Part shown: one piece after another, positions 36,516 through 46,729 of the stretch | Numbering within the stretch: position 1 is the stretch's first letter | Layout: every line of letters begins with the position of its first letter | From: Pseudochryseolinea flava | Lineage (GTDB): Bacteria > Bacteroidota > Bacteroidia > Cytophagales > Cyclobacteriaceae | Length of the DNA: 64,000 nt | Direction of reading: 5' to 3' | Assembly (NCBI RefSeq): GCF_003286915.1 | Contig: NZ_QMFY01000022.1 | Coordinates: forward strand, 1 to 64,000 | Program-made: the position numbers and the translations under genes | Notes under the pieces: model-generated | What the model was told of the DNA's origin: nothing | The model's input: the letters and a program-made list of their open reading frames with translations, nothing else | Databases searched by the model: none

Positions 36516-38123
36516 ATGTATTTTCTGAATTGTAGCCGCAAATTGGCTGTACTCTTCATCATTCTCGCTGTTGTCTTGCAAGGTTGTGGCGATGATACAC
36601 CCGAGCAATCGAAGACTCCTGCTATAGTTTTGGCAGAAACGACCAAGCATATCTTTAGCGGTTCAAGTGCCAAGCTTTCATTCACGGTGTCTGCCGGAGA
36701 ATCTATAGAAACGGTCAGCGTGTATGTCGATGATCAGATGATCGATAATCATGCCTTTAATGGTGATAAATTTTATGAAGTAATATGGAATACAAAAACC
36801 GTTGAAGATGGCGTGCATAAAGTGACGGTTAAGCTGACTGATAAAAGCGGGAATGTATCAGAAGAGACGTTTGAGGTCACAGTTCGTAACGTGCTATTAA
36901 AAGTGATTGTCAAGCCCCATGCGATGTCGACAGGTTCACGTGCGATCATGTTTATTTCAGACAACAACGGAAACCCAATGGTCACGCGTGAACTCGTGAA
37001 CGGCACAGAAGTAATTTTTGAGAACGAGGTGGGCTATCAAGAGGAGACGTTTTTGCTTTCGGTATTCTACCGCGGCGAGTTCGAAATGACGATTCAATTG
37101 CTCGACACATTCACAGATTTTCGTCCCGCGACAATCTCCTATGGCGACGATTTACAAGCAGAAGAAACTGAAGGGCAGGCCGTTCCGCTAACAATCTCTA
37201 ACCTTCCTTTTTTGAGCAATGAATTTGTAATAAACGGCGCGTTTATCAAGCGTTTCCAGAAATCAGCAAATGGTGACAGTGAACTCAAAACCGAATTAGT
37301 TTTTACACAAAGTAAAAGTGATCTTTTTGTTCTGAATACAGATTGGGTAAATGGTAATGCATATCTATTTAAAGAAACGCTAAACGTTTCCGAAGGGCAA
37401 TTCAAGTTGAACTATGACGATTTCTTAGCGATTGAAAAGGTTAAGTTAACAACACCTGGAGGAACTAATTATTTTAATTCAACTAATGGCTATAGAAGAA
37501 TTGGTGGTAAACCGTATTCTTATTTTTTAGGTTTTTATAAAACTCAAGAAAACGATACGCTTCTCTTGCCACAAATGTCGGAGGGCGTGTTTGACTATTT
37601 TGAAAGCAATACCTCTTTTACTATCGAAGGCGTCCGCTACGAAAGTTCAATTATCCGTGAGGAGTTGCCAACGTCTATCTTGTTGCTTGATGCAAGTATT
37701 ACATCGCATGATTTTTCTGACGGCAACTTAACGGTTAATACTCAGGGCAGTTGTGATCTACTCATGTTTCGTGGTGATAGGATCACCACAATTGACGGCA
37801 AACCGTTTCAGTACGGTACATTATTACTAACTGGCCACGAAGGAACCGTTGCGGCTCGCCATCCTAAACTTCCAGAGTATATAACATCACAATTTGATCA
37901 TGTTGATCCGGTGGCCATCGGTGTTCAATCAGTTACAATGACGGACTATGAAGACTTTTCTTCTTATGACGCCTTTTTAAACAATTTGGTAACGGGTGAG
38001 TCATTGCCACATTATAGTCGACTTCAGAAGGTTTACGATTTTGAAGCGTCCAACGGTAGACTGCCTTACAAGATTGATAAGTCAGAAACTTATTCAGGGC
38101 TGTTTCATCATCTTAGACATTAA
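36516..38123 (+). CDS. Lipoprotein with one Ig-like domain
   Basis: 535 residues from ATG 36516; a GTG 51 bases upstream gives no better N-terminus. A signal peptide ends in LQGCGDD, a good lipobox. Residues about 50-125 form a bacterial Ig-like domain (VYVDDQMID, WNTKTVEDGVHKVTVKLTDKSGN). The remaining 400 residues are beta-rich and unrecognised. Probably exposed on the outer membrane. A decayed paralogue lies directly downstream. Confidence 0.75.
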   Translation: MYFLNCSRKLAVLFIILAVVLQGCGDDTPEQSKTPAIVLAETTKHIFSGSSAKLSFTVSAGESIETVSVYVDDQMIDNHAFNGDKFYEVIWNTKTVEDGVHKVTVKLTDKSGNVSEETFEVTVRNVLLKVIVKPHAMSTGSRAIMFISDNNGNPMVTRELVNGTEVIFENEVGYQEETFLLSVFYRGEFEMTIQLLDTFTDFRPATISYGDDLQAEETEGQAVPLTISNLPFLSNEFVINGAFIKRFQKSANGDSELKTELVFTQSKSDLFVLNTDWVNGNAYLFKETLNVSEGQFKLNYDDFLAIEKVKLTTPGGTNYFNSTNGYRRIGGKPYSYFLGFYKTQENDTLLLPQMSEGVFDYFESNTSFTIEGVRYESSIIREELPTSILLLDASITSHDFSDGNLTVNTQGSCDLLMFRGDRITTIDGKPFQYGTLLLTGHEGTVAARHPKLPEYITSQFDHVDPVAIGVQSVTMTDYEDFSSYDAFLNNLVTGESLPHYSRLQKVYDFEASNGRLPYKIDKSETYSGLFHHLRH

Positions 38124-38204
38124 CCGGTGCTTTTTCAGGGAAGCACTTTGATCTGAAAAAAAAAGTAAACGAAGTAAAACCGAGCAACGAAAGCAGCCTA
38201 CCCT

Positions 38205-38615
38205 AAGGCTGTTTTTGTGGGAACTGAAGATCCCGAACCAACACCGACGAATGATAAACCTATAATCATTTTGAGCAAGCTTCAACAGCTAAATTCTTTA
38301 ACACAGTCAACCTATCCTTCATTGCGAAAGATGATGTGGAAATTACAGCCTTAAAAGTTTCACTTGATGGGAGACTGTTAAAGGAAGGTACCTTTGATGT
38401 TGCTGAAGCAAAGCGCAAAATTTCGTGGGATACAAAGTCAGCTGATGACGGACCGCACATGCTAAAGGTTATGGCGAGTGACGATGCAGCCAACGTTACT
38501 GAAAAGGAATTTGTCGTGACAGTCGACAACTTTTTGGTGACCGTGCCGATTCCTGACGATTACCTGAACGGTACGTTTACAGATGTGGATCTAGATCGAT
38601 GGATTTTTATTCATA
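38205..38615 (+). pseudogene. Decayed paralogue of the Ig-domain lipoprotein
   Basis: The frame reads GTEDPEPTPTNDKPIIILS, then breaks near 38275 and continues in another frame with VNLSFIAKDDVEITALKVSL, SWDTKSADDGPHMLKVMASDDAANVTEKEF. This matches the Ig-like domain of the intact neighbour position by position. Similarity ends near 38615 at the terminator, so at least 400 residues of C-terminus are missing. A truncated, frameshifted tandem duplicate. Confidence 0.7.
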
Positions 38616-38650
38616 AAAAAAGAGGTTGCTATGAAGACAACCTCTTTTTT
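38614..38650. terminator. Bidirectional terminator
   Basis: A-rich AAAAAGAGGTTG pairs with CAACCTCTTTTT around an 11-nt loop, with A- and T-runs on both sides. It serves leuS on the minus strand and the pseudogene remnant on the plus strand. Confidence 0.75.
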
Positions 38651-38700
38651 ATGTTATATGAGAACGACTGTATATGCTCCACCTGTAAGCCTTTAAACGG

Positions 38701-41502
38701 CTAAAGTACCACGTTCACAATCTTGCCCGGAACGATAATCACTTTCTTCGGTGGCTTACCTTCTGCCCACTTCTGAACGATCTCCGACGCGATCACTAAT
38801 TTCTCAATGTCTTCTTTCGGCATGTCGAGTGCAAAGTTCATTTTAGCCCTCACTTTTCCATTAATCGAAATCGGATATTCAAATGAGTTTTCGATCAGGA
38901 AGGATGGATCGAATGAAACGAATTTGCTAGTCAAGATCGACGTGCTGTGACCAAGCTTCGACCAGAGTTCTTCTGCGATGTGTGGCGCGAAAGGAGAAAG
39001 CGCGATTACCAATGGTTCGAGGATGGCACGCTTATTACATTTCGCAGAAGTCAAGAAGTTGCAGCAAATCATAAACTCACTCACCGATGTGTTGAATGAA
39101 AATGTTTCGATGTCTTCTTCAATCTTCTTTAACGTCTTATGGAGAACTTTGTATTCCTCTTTTGTTGGCTCATCGTTCGAGATGGCTACGTTTCCGTTGG
39201 CATCATGGAAGAGGTTCCAGAACTTTCTCAAGAACTTATAAACACCATCGATACCGTTCGTTGCCCAAGGTTTGGAAAGTTCCAATGGACCAAGGAACAT
39301 CTCATACATTCTCAAAGTGTCTGCACCGTACGCAGAAACAATGTCGTCAGGATTAACAACGTTGTACTTCGACTTCGACATTTTTTCAACTTCACTGCCG
39401 CAGATGTATCGACCATCTTCAAGAATGAAAGTAGCGTCTGCGAAATCTTCGCGCCAGTTTTTAAAGGCTTCAATATCCAACGCGTCATTCTCAACCATGT
39501 TGATATCGACATTCAGAGGCGTTACCTCATATTGTTTGCGAAGTCCGGCTGATACAAATTGCTTCGTTCCGTTAATACGATAAACAAATTTGGACACGCC
39601 TTGGATATGCCCTTGGTTGATCATCTTCAAGAACGGTTCTTCAGAGTCTACGTGACCGAGATCTTTCAATACCTTACACCAGAAACGTGAGTATAGCAAG
39701 TGCCCTGTGGCATGTTCAGATCCACCGATGTATAAATCGACAGCTTTCCAATATTGCTGTGCTTCTTTGCTGACAAACTGATTTTCATTTTTCGGGTCCA
39801 TGTAGCGGAACCAATACCAGCTTGATCCTGCCCATCCCGGCATTGTTGTAAGCTCGTACGAATGCCCTTTGTAATTCCAATCCTTCGCGCGTCCAAGAGG
39901 AGGCTCGCCAGTTTCCGTTGGCTTATATTGATCGATATCAGGTAATGTTACAGGAAGATCTTTGTCGTCTACCAATTTCGGCAGGCCATTCACGAAGTAC
40001 ACAGGAAATGGTTCACCCCAATAGCGCTGTCGACCAAAGATTGCGTCGCGCATTCTGTAGTTTATTTTACCTTTTCCGATTTTCCATTCTTCAACTTTAT
40101 CGATACCAGCTTGAATCGCATCGTCTACGACCATGCCATTCATGAAGCCTGAGTTGATGATCTTTGCTTCCCAACTCACAAATGCTTCCTCGATTACATC
40201 TGGGCCTTCTACTACTTGTACAATTGGCAAGTTGTAATGCTTCGCAAAACGGTGATCGCGTTCATCATGACCCGGAACCGCCATCACGGCACCTGTTCCG
40301 TATCCCGCCAACACATAATCGGCAATCCAGATGGGAATCAGTTCGTTATTGAATGGGTTCTTCGCGTAAGCACCCGTGAAAGCACCGCTCACACGTTTCA
40401 CTTCACTCATGCGCTCACGCTCACTTCTGTTCTTGGCAACACTTACATATTCGTCAACTTTCGCGCGTTGTTCGGCGGTTGTGATTTTATCGACCAACTC
40501 ATGTTCCGGCGCAAGTACCAGGAACGTTACACCAAAAACAGTATCGATACGCGTCGTAAAAACCTTAATCCCTTCCGACGCCTCACTTTTGTCTCCTGAC
40601 TCCTGACCTTTGACAATCGGAAATGTGAGCTCGCAGCCCATGCTCTTTCCGATCCAGTTGCGTTGCATTTCTTTTACGGCTTCAGGCCAATCGATCGTGT
40701 CGAGTCCTTTCAGCAATCTTTCTGCATAGGCCGTAATGCGCATGCTCCATTGCATCATCTTGATACGCTCAACCGGATAGCCTCCGCGTTCGCTCACGCC
40801 ATCCTTAACTTCGTCGTTCGAGAGTACCGTACCCAATGCTGCACACCAGTTCACCATCGTTTCACTGAGGTAAGCGATGCGGTATTGTTGGAGAACAGCT
40901 TCCTTGTCGGCCTCTGATTTAGCTTTCCACTCCATGCCTGTAAATGCAGCGACCGCTTCGTCTACAACGGCATTGATATGCGCATTTCCATTCTTTTCGA
41001 ACTCGAGTGTAAGTTTTGAAATTGGTTCTGCGGAATCTGTATTCTTGTTGTACCAGCTGTTGAACAGCTGCATGAAAATCCATTGTGTCCAACGGTAGTA
41101 CTGAGGGTCAGAGGTCTGAACTTCACGATCCCAGTCGTAGGAAAATCCGATCTGCTTAAGCTGACGTTTATAGGTTTCAATATTTTTTTCAGTCGTCAAA
41201 CGCGGATGCTGTCCCGTTTGAATGGCATACTGTTCAGCGGGAAGACCGAATGCGTCGAAGCCCATGGGATGAAGTACATTAAATCCTTTAATGCGCTTGT
41301 AGCGGGAGACGATATCGGAAGCGATGTAGCCGAGGGGGTGACCAACATGCAATCCGGCTCCTGATGGATACGGAAACATGTCGAGGGCGTAATATTTGGG
41401 CTTTGAGGTGTCGTTGACAACCTTGTACGCGCCATCGGTGGCCCATTTCTCTTGCCACTTCTGCTCAATTCGTTTAATCTCTTCTTTACTGTAATCGGCC
41501 AT
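38701..41502 (-). CDS. leuS: Leucyl-tRNA synthetase
   Basis: Charges tRNA-Leu. 933 residues, somewhat longer than the bacterial norm of about 860. Class I signatures: HVGH at 52-55 and EKMSKSKYN. The editing domain is present with [11 protein letters not shown]. Two insertions stand out: about 60 residues around [11 protein letters not shown] (near 150) and a block before KMSKSK that includes [17 protein letters not shown]. At about residues 295-310 the sequence [14 protein letters not shown] is encoded by heptad-repeat-like DNA. A possible -7 box (TATTTTTG on the minus strand) lies at 41529-41536. Confidence 0.96.
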   Translation of the reverse strand: MADYSKEEIKRIEQKWQEKWATDGAYKVVNDTSKPKYYALDMFPYPSGAGLHVGHPLGYIASDIVSRYKRIKGFNVLHPMGFDAFGLPAEQYAIQTGQHPRLTTEKNIETYKRQLKQIGFSYDWDREVQTSDPQYYRWTQWIFMQLFNSWYNKNTDSAEPISKLTLEFEKNGNAHINAVVDEAVAAFTGMEWKAKSEADKEAVLQQYRIAYLSETMVNWCAALGTVLSNDEVKDGVSERGGYPVERIKMMQWSMRITAYAERLLKGLDTIDWPEAVKEMQRNWIGKSMGCELTFPIVKGQESGDKSEASEGIKVFTTRIDTVFGVTFLVLAPEHELVDKITTAEQRAKVDEYVSVAKNRSERERMSEVKRVSGAFTGAYAKNPFNNELIPIWIADYVLAGYGTGAVMAVPGHDERDHRFAKHYNLPIVQVVEGPDVIEEAFVSWEAKIINSGFMNGMVVDDAIQAGIDKVEEWKIGKGKINYRMRDAIFGRQRYWGEPFPVYFVNGLPKLVDDKDLPVTLPDIDQYKPTETGEPPLGRAKDWNYKGHSYELTTMPGWAGSSWYWFRYMDPKNENQFVSKEAQQYWKAVDLYIGGSEHATGHLLYSRFWCKVLKDLGHVDSEEPFLKMINQGHIQGVSKFVYRINGTKQFVSAGLRKQYEVTPLNVDINMVENDALDIEAFKNWREDFADATFILEDGRYICGSEVEKMSKSKYNVVNPDDIVSAYGADTLRMYEMFLGPLELSKPWATNGIDGVYKFLRKFWNLFHDANGNVAISNDEPTKEEYKVLHKTLKKIEEDIETFSFNTSVSEFMICCNFLTSAKCNKRAILEPLVIALSPFAPHIAEELWSKLGHSTSILTSKFVSFDPSFLIENSFEYPISINGKVRAKMNFALDMPKEDIEKLVIASEIVQKWAEGKPPKKVIIVPGKIVNVVL

Positions 41503-41715
41503 TTTCTTGAATTCTTACAAATGAACCGCAAAAATAACCCTTTTGCGAAAATTACCCCACGGGCCACGGCAATCAGGTGAGATTTTAATCGATTGCGATA
41601 CCGTCATTTTCGACGCTCATTCATTTGGTGGAAATTAATTTGTCAAGGTTGCGCGCAAGACTGTAGTGTATGTGGTCTGGATTTTTATTTTTGTCTTTAC
41701 CTAAATAACTCATGA

Positions 41716-43494
41716 ATGAAAAACCTACTGATCGCGCTAAGCTGCTTAGCGGTGATGAGCTGTTCTAAACAGCCAGAGTCGGCGCCCACGCCCCAAGCCC
41801 AGTCGATGGGCAATCTGCTTGAATCATACTATGAAGATTATCTGATTCTCAATCCGCTCGAGGCAACGCAGATCGACGATAAGCGATATAATAACATATT
41901 ACTAAACGATATCAGCGAAGCGCATCGCAGCAAAGTGGCAAGCTTCTGCAAGCAATATCAAGATTCTCTTCAGAATTACGATCGTGCCGCGTTGAGCACA
42001 CAAGACCAACTTAGCTATGACATTCTCCAGTTCGAACTTGCATTGAAGACTGATCTTCTTAAGTATCCGGAGAACCTGATGCCCGTGCAACAATTCTGGG
42101 GCATGACCTTAACCATGCCTCAACTCGGTAGTGGCAAAAGCTATGTGACTTTTAAAACTGTCGATGACTATGAAGATTTCCTCGGACGTATCGATGGCTT
42201 TACCGTGTGGATGGATACTGCGATCGTGAACATGCGTAAAGGTCTCGCGCGAGGCACAACCTTTCCGAAGATCTTAATGGAACGTGTGCTCCCGCAAGCC
42301 AAAGCGATGATGGTATCCGATGTTAAGCAGAGTGTTTTCTGGGGACCGATTGCAGATATGCCTGCGACAATAGGCGAGAAGGAAAAAGGTGAGTTAACAA
42401 CGGCTTATACGGATGCGATCAAAACGAAAATCGTTCCTGCGTACACGAAGTTATATAACTTTCTTAAGGACGAATATATACCTAAGACAAGAACAACTTC
42501 AGGCGTTGGTGAAATTCCCAACGGTAAGGAATACTATCAGTTGATGATCAAACAGTATACGACAACGGAACTTTCACCGGATTCAATCTTTAATCTTGGA
42601 AAGGCGGAAGTGGCGCGTATCACCCGCGAAATGGAGGCTGTCAAAGAACAAGTAAGTTTCAAAGGCGATCTGAAAGCATTCTTCGCGTACGTAAACAACG
42701 ACAAGAAATTCATGCCCTATAAAACGGCGCAAGAAGTTATCGATGCTTACAAAGCGATTGAGACCAAGATCGAACCCAACTTGAAGAAAATGTTTAACAT
42801 GGTTCCGAGAAGCAAATTCGAAGTTCGCCAGACCGAAAAATTTAGAGAAGCATCTGCGAGTGCAGAGTACAACCTTGGCTCTCCCGACGGAGTACGTCCC
42901 GGAATTTTCTATGTGCCAGTTCCGGATCCTAAAACGTATAATAATGCCGGTATGGAAACGCTTTTCTTGCACGAAGCAATTCCAGGCCACCACTATCAAT
43001 GTATGTTACAGTTGGAGAACACGGAATTACCGCGCTTCCGCAGAACGTTGGGCTATAGTGCTTACGGCGAGGGCTGGGCGTTGTACACAGAGTCGTTGGG
43101 CAAGGAACTCGGCTTGTACACAGATCCAATTCAATACTTTGGGCACCTTGGCGATGAGATGCATCGCGCAATTCGTTTAGTTGTTGATGTTGGTATGCAT
43201 GTAAAGGGGTGGACACGCGAGGAGGCAATCAAGTACATGATGGAGAATGAACCTATTGCTGAACAAGGTGCAATCGCAGAAATCGAACGCTACATGGCTA
43301 TCCCTGGACAAGCATTGTCGTATAAGATAGGACAGTTGAAAATTTCTGAGCTTCGAGTGCGTGCCGAAAAAGAATTAGGTGACAAGTTCGACCTTGGATT
43401 ATTCCATGATGAAGTGCTGAAATACGGAAACCTTCCGCTGAGTATTCTTGACACCCGCATTAAACAATGGATTGAAGAAAGAAAAAAAGTTTAA
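41716..43494 (+). CDS. DUF885 metallopeptidase-like lipoprotein
   Basis: 592 residues. Signal peptide with lipobox AVMSC. The DUF885 zinc motif HEAIPGHH is at about residues 419-426, with the downstream GEGWALYTESLGKELG that supplies the third ligand Glu. Such proteins are thought to be periplasmic peptidases. Own transcription unit: divergent from leuS and 258 nt before the next start. Confidence 0.85.
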   Translation: MKNLLIALSCLAVMSCSKQPESAPTPQAQSMGNLLESYYEDYLILNPLEATQIDDKRYNNILLNDISEAHRSKVASFCKQYQDSLQNYDRAALSTQDQLSYDILQFELALKTDLLKYPENLMPVQQFWGMTLTMPQLGSGKSYVTFKTVDDYEDFLGRIDGFTVWMDTAIVNMRKGLARGTTFPKILMERVLPQAKAMMVSDVKQSVFWGPIADMPATIGEKEKGELTTAYTDAIKTKIVPAYTKLYNFLKDEYIPKTRTTSGVGEIPNGKEYYQLMIKQYTTTELSPDSIFNLGKAEVARITREMEAVKEQVSFKGDLKAFFAYVNNDKKFMPYKTAQEVIDAYKAIETKIEPNLKKMFNMVPRSKFEVRQTEKFREASASAEYNLGSPDGVRPGIFYVPVPDPKTYNNAGMETLFLHEAIPGHHYQCMLQLENTELPRFRRTLGYSAYGEGWALYTESLGKELGLYTDPIQYFGHLGDEMHRAIRLVVDVGMHVKGWTREEAIKYMMENEPIAEQGAIAEIERYMAIPGQALSYKIGQLKISELRVRAEKELGDKFDLGLFHDEVLKYGNLPLSILDTRIKQWIEERKKV

Positions 43495-43752
43495 CGTAGA
43501 GCGATCAAAGCTTTTCGCGTAAAACAATAATTTGATTTTTATTTGGCCGCAATGAATGGTCAGAACAAACCGTAGATTTTAGAACGCTTCAAAATTATAG
43601 AGGCAAGAATTAGGCGCCCATCTTCCGCATAGATCCCAGCTCCATCTTCTCATTTTAACAGCTCATCTACCTCACTCAACACCTTGGTAGGTCAAATTCG
43701 CTCAAAAAACGTGTTTTCTCAATCTTTACTGCGTAATCACAACAAACACAGT
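43495..43752. other. Intergenic leader of the TonB receptor gene
   Basis: No gene. AT-rich TTTGATTTTTATTTGG near 43531-43546 could hold promoter elements but spacing is poor. No riboswitch or strong hairpin was recognised. Confidence 0.35.
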
Positions 43753-45906
43753 ATGAAAGCACTCTCTACGTTTCTTTTTGTTCTCATCGGGTTTCAAGTC
43801 CTCGCCCAAACCAAGATCACCGGACAAGTCCGTGATCAAAAGGGCGATGTTGTTCCTTTAGCCAACGTCATACTTCAGGATACTTACGATGGAACATCCG
43901 CTGATGTAGAAGGGAAATTTGAATTCACAACGACGGAAACAGGCAAACAAATTCTAGTGGTCAAGTTTATGGGATACAAAGATTTCGTAAAAGAAATTGA
44001 CGTCATGGGTAAGACGATCTACGTAGACGCAGAACTCGAAGAAGCCATCAATGAACTTTCTGCTGTAACGATTTCGGCAGGAGCATTTATGGCAAGCGAC
44101 GAAAAGCGAAGAACTGTTTTTCGTGCAATAGACATTGCAACGACTGCGGGCGCGACAGCTGATATCGCAGGCGCTTTGAATACATTGCCTGGAACGCAAA
44201 AAGTAGGAGAGAGCGGAAGACTTTTCGTGAGAGGTGGCGATGGCAACGAAACCCGTACATTCATTGACGGTATGGTGGTACTCGACGCGTATAGTCCAGC
44301 GGGACCAAACACGCCATCACGTGGACGCTTCCTTCCCTTCATGTTTAAAGGGACAAGCTTCAGCACAGGCGGATACTCTGCCGAATTTGGACAAGCATTG
44401 TCGTCGGCATTGGCACTCGATTCGAAAGACAACGCTGAGCTTACACGCACAGACATCGGCATACTCTCTGTCGGTGGAGATATAGCACATACGCAAGCTT
44501 GGAAAGGGGGATCTGCCGCCGGTAAGATTCAGTACACCAACATTCGCCCCTATTTCAACCTTGTGGAGCAAGATGTAGACTGGAAAAAAATGCCATCGTC
44601 GCTCGAGACAAGTGCAGCATTTCGTCAACACCTTGGAAAAAGCGGTATGATTAAATTCTACGGAAACTTCAATCAAACTGATTACGCGTTATACAATCAT
44701 CCCATTGATAATCCGCAGGCAAGAAACCTGTATGACTTAACGAACAAGTACCGCTACATGAATGGATTTTTTAAGAATGTGTTGAATGAAAATTGGAGTG
44801 TTCGCGGCGGTGTTTCTTATACGTATCAACAGAACAACGCGCTTGCCGCCGCCGACAATATTATCGAAACACAAAAGGGACTGCATGCGAAAACTGTATT
44901 GGAAGGAGCGCTCTCGGAGAAAATTGAATTGAAGTCCGGGGTTGAGATGATTACACGCACCTATGATCAAGATTTCTTTCTCGCCGAAGGAGCAGATTAT
45001 ACACGAGGATTTGAAGAGACCGTCACAGCCGTGTTTACGGAAGCGGATGTATACACCAGCAATAGCTTTGTGACAAGAGCCGGTGCGCGCTTGGAGTACA
45101 ACGCACTTTCAAAAGATATTGCCGTTGATCCACGTCTTTCCCTTGCGTATAAAACCGGAGACAACAGTCAGGTGTCGTTGGCTTACGGCAAGTTTCGTCA
45201 ATCGCCCAACGACTTGTGGTTGCGTTTGAACAAAGAACTCAATGCAGAAAAAGCTGATCACTATATCCTTAATTTTCAACACATCGCCGATGATCGTACG
45301 TTCCGCGCGGAAGCGTATTACAAAAAATATAACGACCTTGTGAAATTCGCCGGCGATGATGCCTCCGATTTAAACAACAATGGAAACGGATTTGCGAAAG
45401 GTTTCGAGTTATTCTGGCGAGACAACAAAACAGTAAAAAATGTTGATTACTGGTTTTCGTATAGCTTCCTTGACACCGAGCGCAATTACTTACAGTTTCC
45501 AAAAGCATCGGTACCGAACTTTGCTTCACGTCACAACTTCTCTGTTGTTTACAAACACTTTATCAAGGACCTCAAGAGTCAGGCTGGGTTAACATACTCT
45601 TATGCATCGGGGCGTGCCTATAACAATCCGAATCAGGTTAAGTTCAACGACGGAAAAACGCCACATTACAGCGACTTAAGCTTCAACTGGAGCTACCTGC
45701 CAAGACCTTACGTGATCATTCACTTCTCTTGCACAAACCTTCTGGGTCGTGATAACATCTTTGGATACGAATATGCTTCGACACCGGATGCGGAGGGCGT
45801 TTACAACGGTAGATCTATACGATTATCGGCACCGCGCTTTTTGTTCCTCGGTATATTTATTACGCTTTCGAAAGAGAAATCTATCAATCAATTGCCATCA
45901 CTTTAA
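43753..45906 (+). CDS. TonB-dependent outer-membrane receptor
   Basis: 717 residues from ATG 43753, giving the signal peptide MKALSTFLFVLIGFQVLAQ. A carboxypeptidase-regulatory-like domain (about 22-100), a plug domain (about 110-240, LFVRGGDGNETRTFIDGM) and a beta barrel follow. Compact for the family. It is followed after 16 nt by a periplasmic helical-repeat protein and then by LytS/LytTR genes, suggesting sensing or uptake tied to that two-component pair. Ligand unknown. Confidence 0.88.
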   Translation: MKALSTFLFVLIGFQVLAQTKITGQVRDQKGDVVPLANVILQDTYDGTSADVEGKFEFTTTETGKQILVVKFMGYKDFVKEIDVMGKTIYVDAELEEAINELSAVTISAGAFMASDEKRRTVFRAIDIATTAGATADIAGALNTLPGTQKVGESGRLFVRGGDGNETRTFIDGMVVLDAYSPAGPNTPSRGRFLPFMFKGTSFSTGGYSAEFGQALSSALALDSKDNAELTRTDIGILSVGGDIAHTQAWKGGSAAGKIQYTNIRPYFNLVEQDVDWKKMPSSLETSAAFRQHLGKSGMIKFYGNFNQTDYALYNHPIDNPQARNLYDLTNKYRYMNGFFKNVLNENWSVRGGVSYTYQQNNALAAADNIIETQKGLHAKTVLEGALSEKIELKSGVEMITRTYDQDFFLAEGADYTRGFEETVTAVFTEADVYTSNSFVTRAGARLEYNALSKDIAVDPRLSLAYKTGDNSQVSLAYGKFRQSPNDLWLRLNKELNAEKADHYILNFQHIADDRTFRAEAYYKKYNDLVKFAGDDASDLNNNGNGFAKGFELFWRDNKTVKNVDYWFSYSFLDTERNYLQFPKASVPNFASRHNFSVVYKHFIKDLKSQAGLTYSYASGRAYNNPNQVKFNDGKTPHYSDLSFNWSYLPRPYVIIHFSCTNLLGRDNIFGYEYASTPDAEGVYNGRSIRLSAPRFLFLGIFITLSKEKSINQLPSL

Positions 45907-45922
45907 AATAAAAACATTCACC

Positions 45923-46582
45923 ATGAATAGTTATACTATGAAAAACTACAGCAAACTTCTTCTTATCATCATTTTCTTCAATGTGTCAGCGGCTTTTGCG
46001 AACGACGAAAAGTACATTGCAGCCATGCAAAAGAACATTGATGCATTATACAAAGCGCAGGATCCGGCAGCGATTCAAAATGTTGTTAACGCACTGGATA
46101 GAATTGCCGCTGCAGAAAAAACAAAGTGGGAACCCCAGTACTACATCGGATACGGATACGTGATGATGGCTTTTCGTGAGTCTGACAAAGTGAAAAAAGA
46201 CAGCTACCTGGATTTGTCCCTTGCTGCAATCAATAAAGGAAAAGAGCTCCTCCCGAATGATTCTGAGTTCGCTGCGTTGGAAGGCTTTGTGCACATGATC
46301 AGGGTGACAGTCGACCCGCCAACTCGTGGACCTCAATTTGGCCGCCTATCCATGGAGATGTTTGAAAAATCGTTAGCGCTCAATCCTGAAAACCCACGCG
46401 CCCTTGCGCTAAAGGCTCAAATGCAATATGGAACAGCAAAGTTTTTTGGCCAATCAACAACCGAAGCGTGCACAACTTTGAATGCATCATTAACGAAGTT
46501 TGAAACCTTTAAATCGGAGAATGTACTTGCTCCAACTTGGGGAAAGATCATGGCTGATGGAATGAAAGAAGATTGCAAGTAG
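45923..46582 (+). CDS. Periplasmic helical-repeat (TPR-like) protein
   Basis: About 219 residues from ATG 45923; ATG 45938 gives a cleaner signal peptide (MKNYSKLLLIIIFFNVSAAFA). The mature part is helical with TPR-like alternation (ALDRIAAAEKTKWEPQYYIGYGYVMMA, MEMFEKSLALNPENPRALALKAQ). It probably works with the receptor encoded 16 nt upstream. Function not known. Confidence 0.75.
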   Translation: MNSYTMKNYSKLLLIIIFFNVSAAFANDEKYIAAMQKNIDALYKAQDPAAIQNVVNALDRIAAAEKTKWEPQYYIGYGYVMMAFRESDKVKKDSYLDLSLAAINKGKELLPNDSEFAALEGFVHMIRVTVDPPTRGPQFGRLSMEMFEKSLALNPENPRALALKAQMQYGTAKFFGQSTTEACTTLNASLTKFETFKSENVLAPTWGKIMADGMKEDCK

Positions 46583-46598
46583 GCGATCAATCATGTTT

Positions 46599-46654
46599 CA
46601 ATCAAGGTGCAGGATTAAATGCAAGAATGCATGTTCGTTCTTGCGCCTTGATTG
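46599..46654 (+). terminator. Long hairpin, probable terminator
   Basis: CAATCAAGGTGCA pairs with TTGCGCCTTGATTG with one G-T wobble. Inside, GCAAGAA and TTCTTGC can form a second stem. A T-rich stretch follows about 12 nt later, which is late for a classical terminator, so readthrough into the kinase gene is possible. Confidence 0.45.
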
Positions 46655-46729
46655 CTACTTCTTTATTTTTCCACTTTCATGCTTTGTGAACGGATTCAAG
46701 CATACGGTACATTAAATTAACAGAGGTTC

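Noticed and set aside
39139-39552. 137-codon plus-strand frame inside leuS
   Set aside because: Antisense to an intact LeuRS gene, no recognisable protein features.
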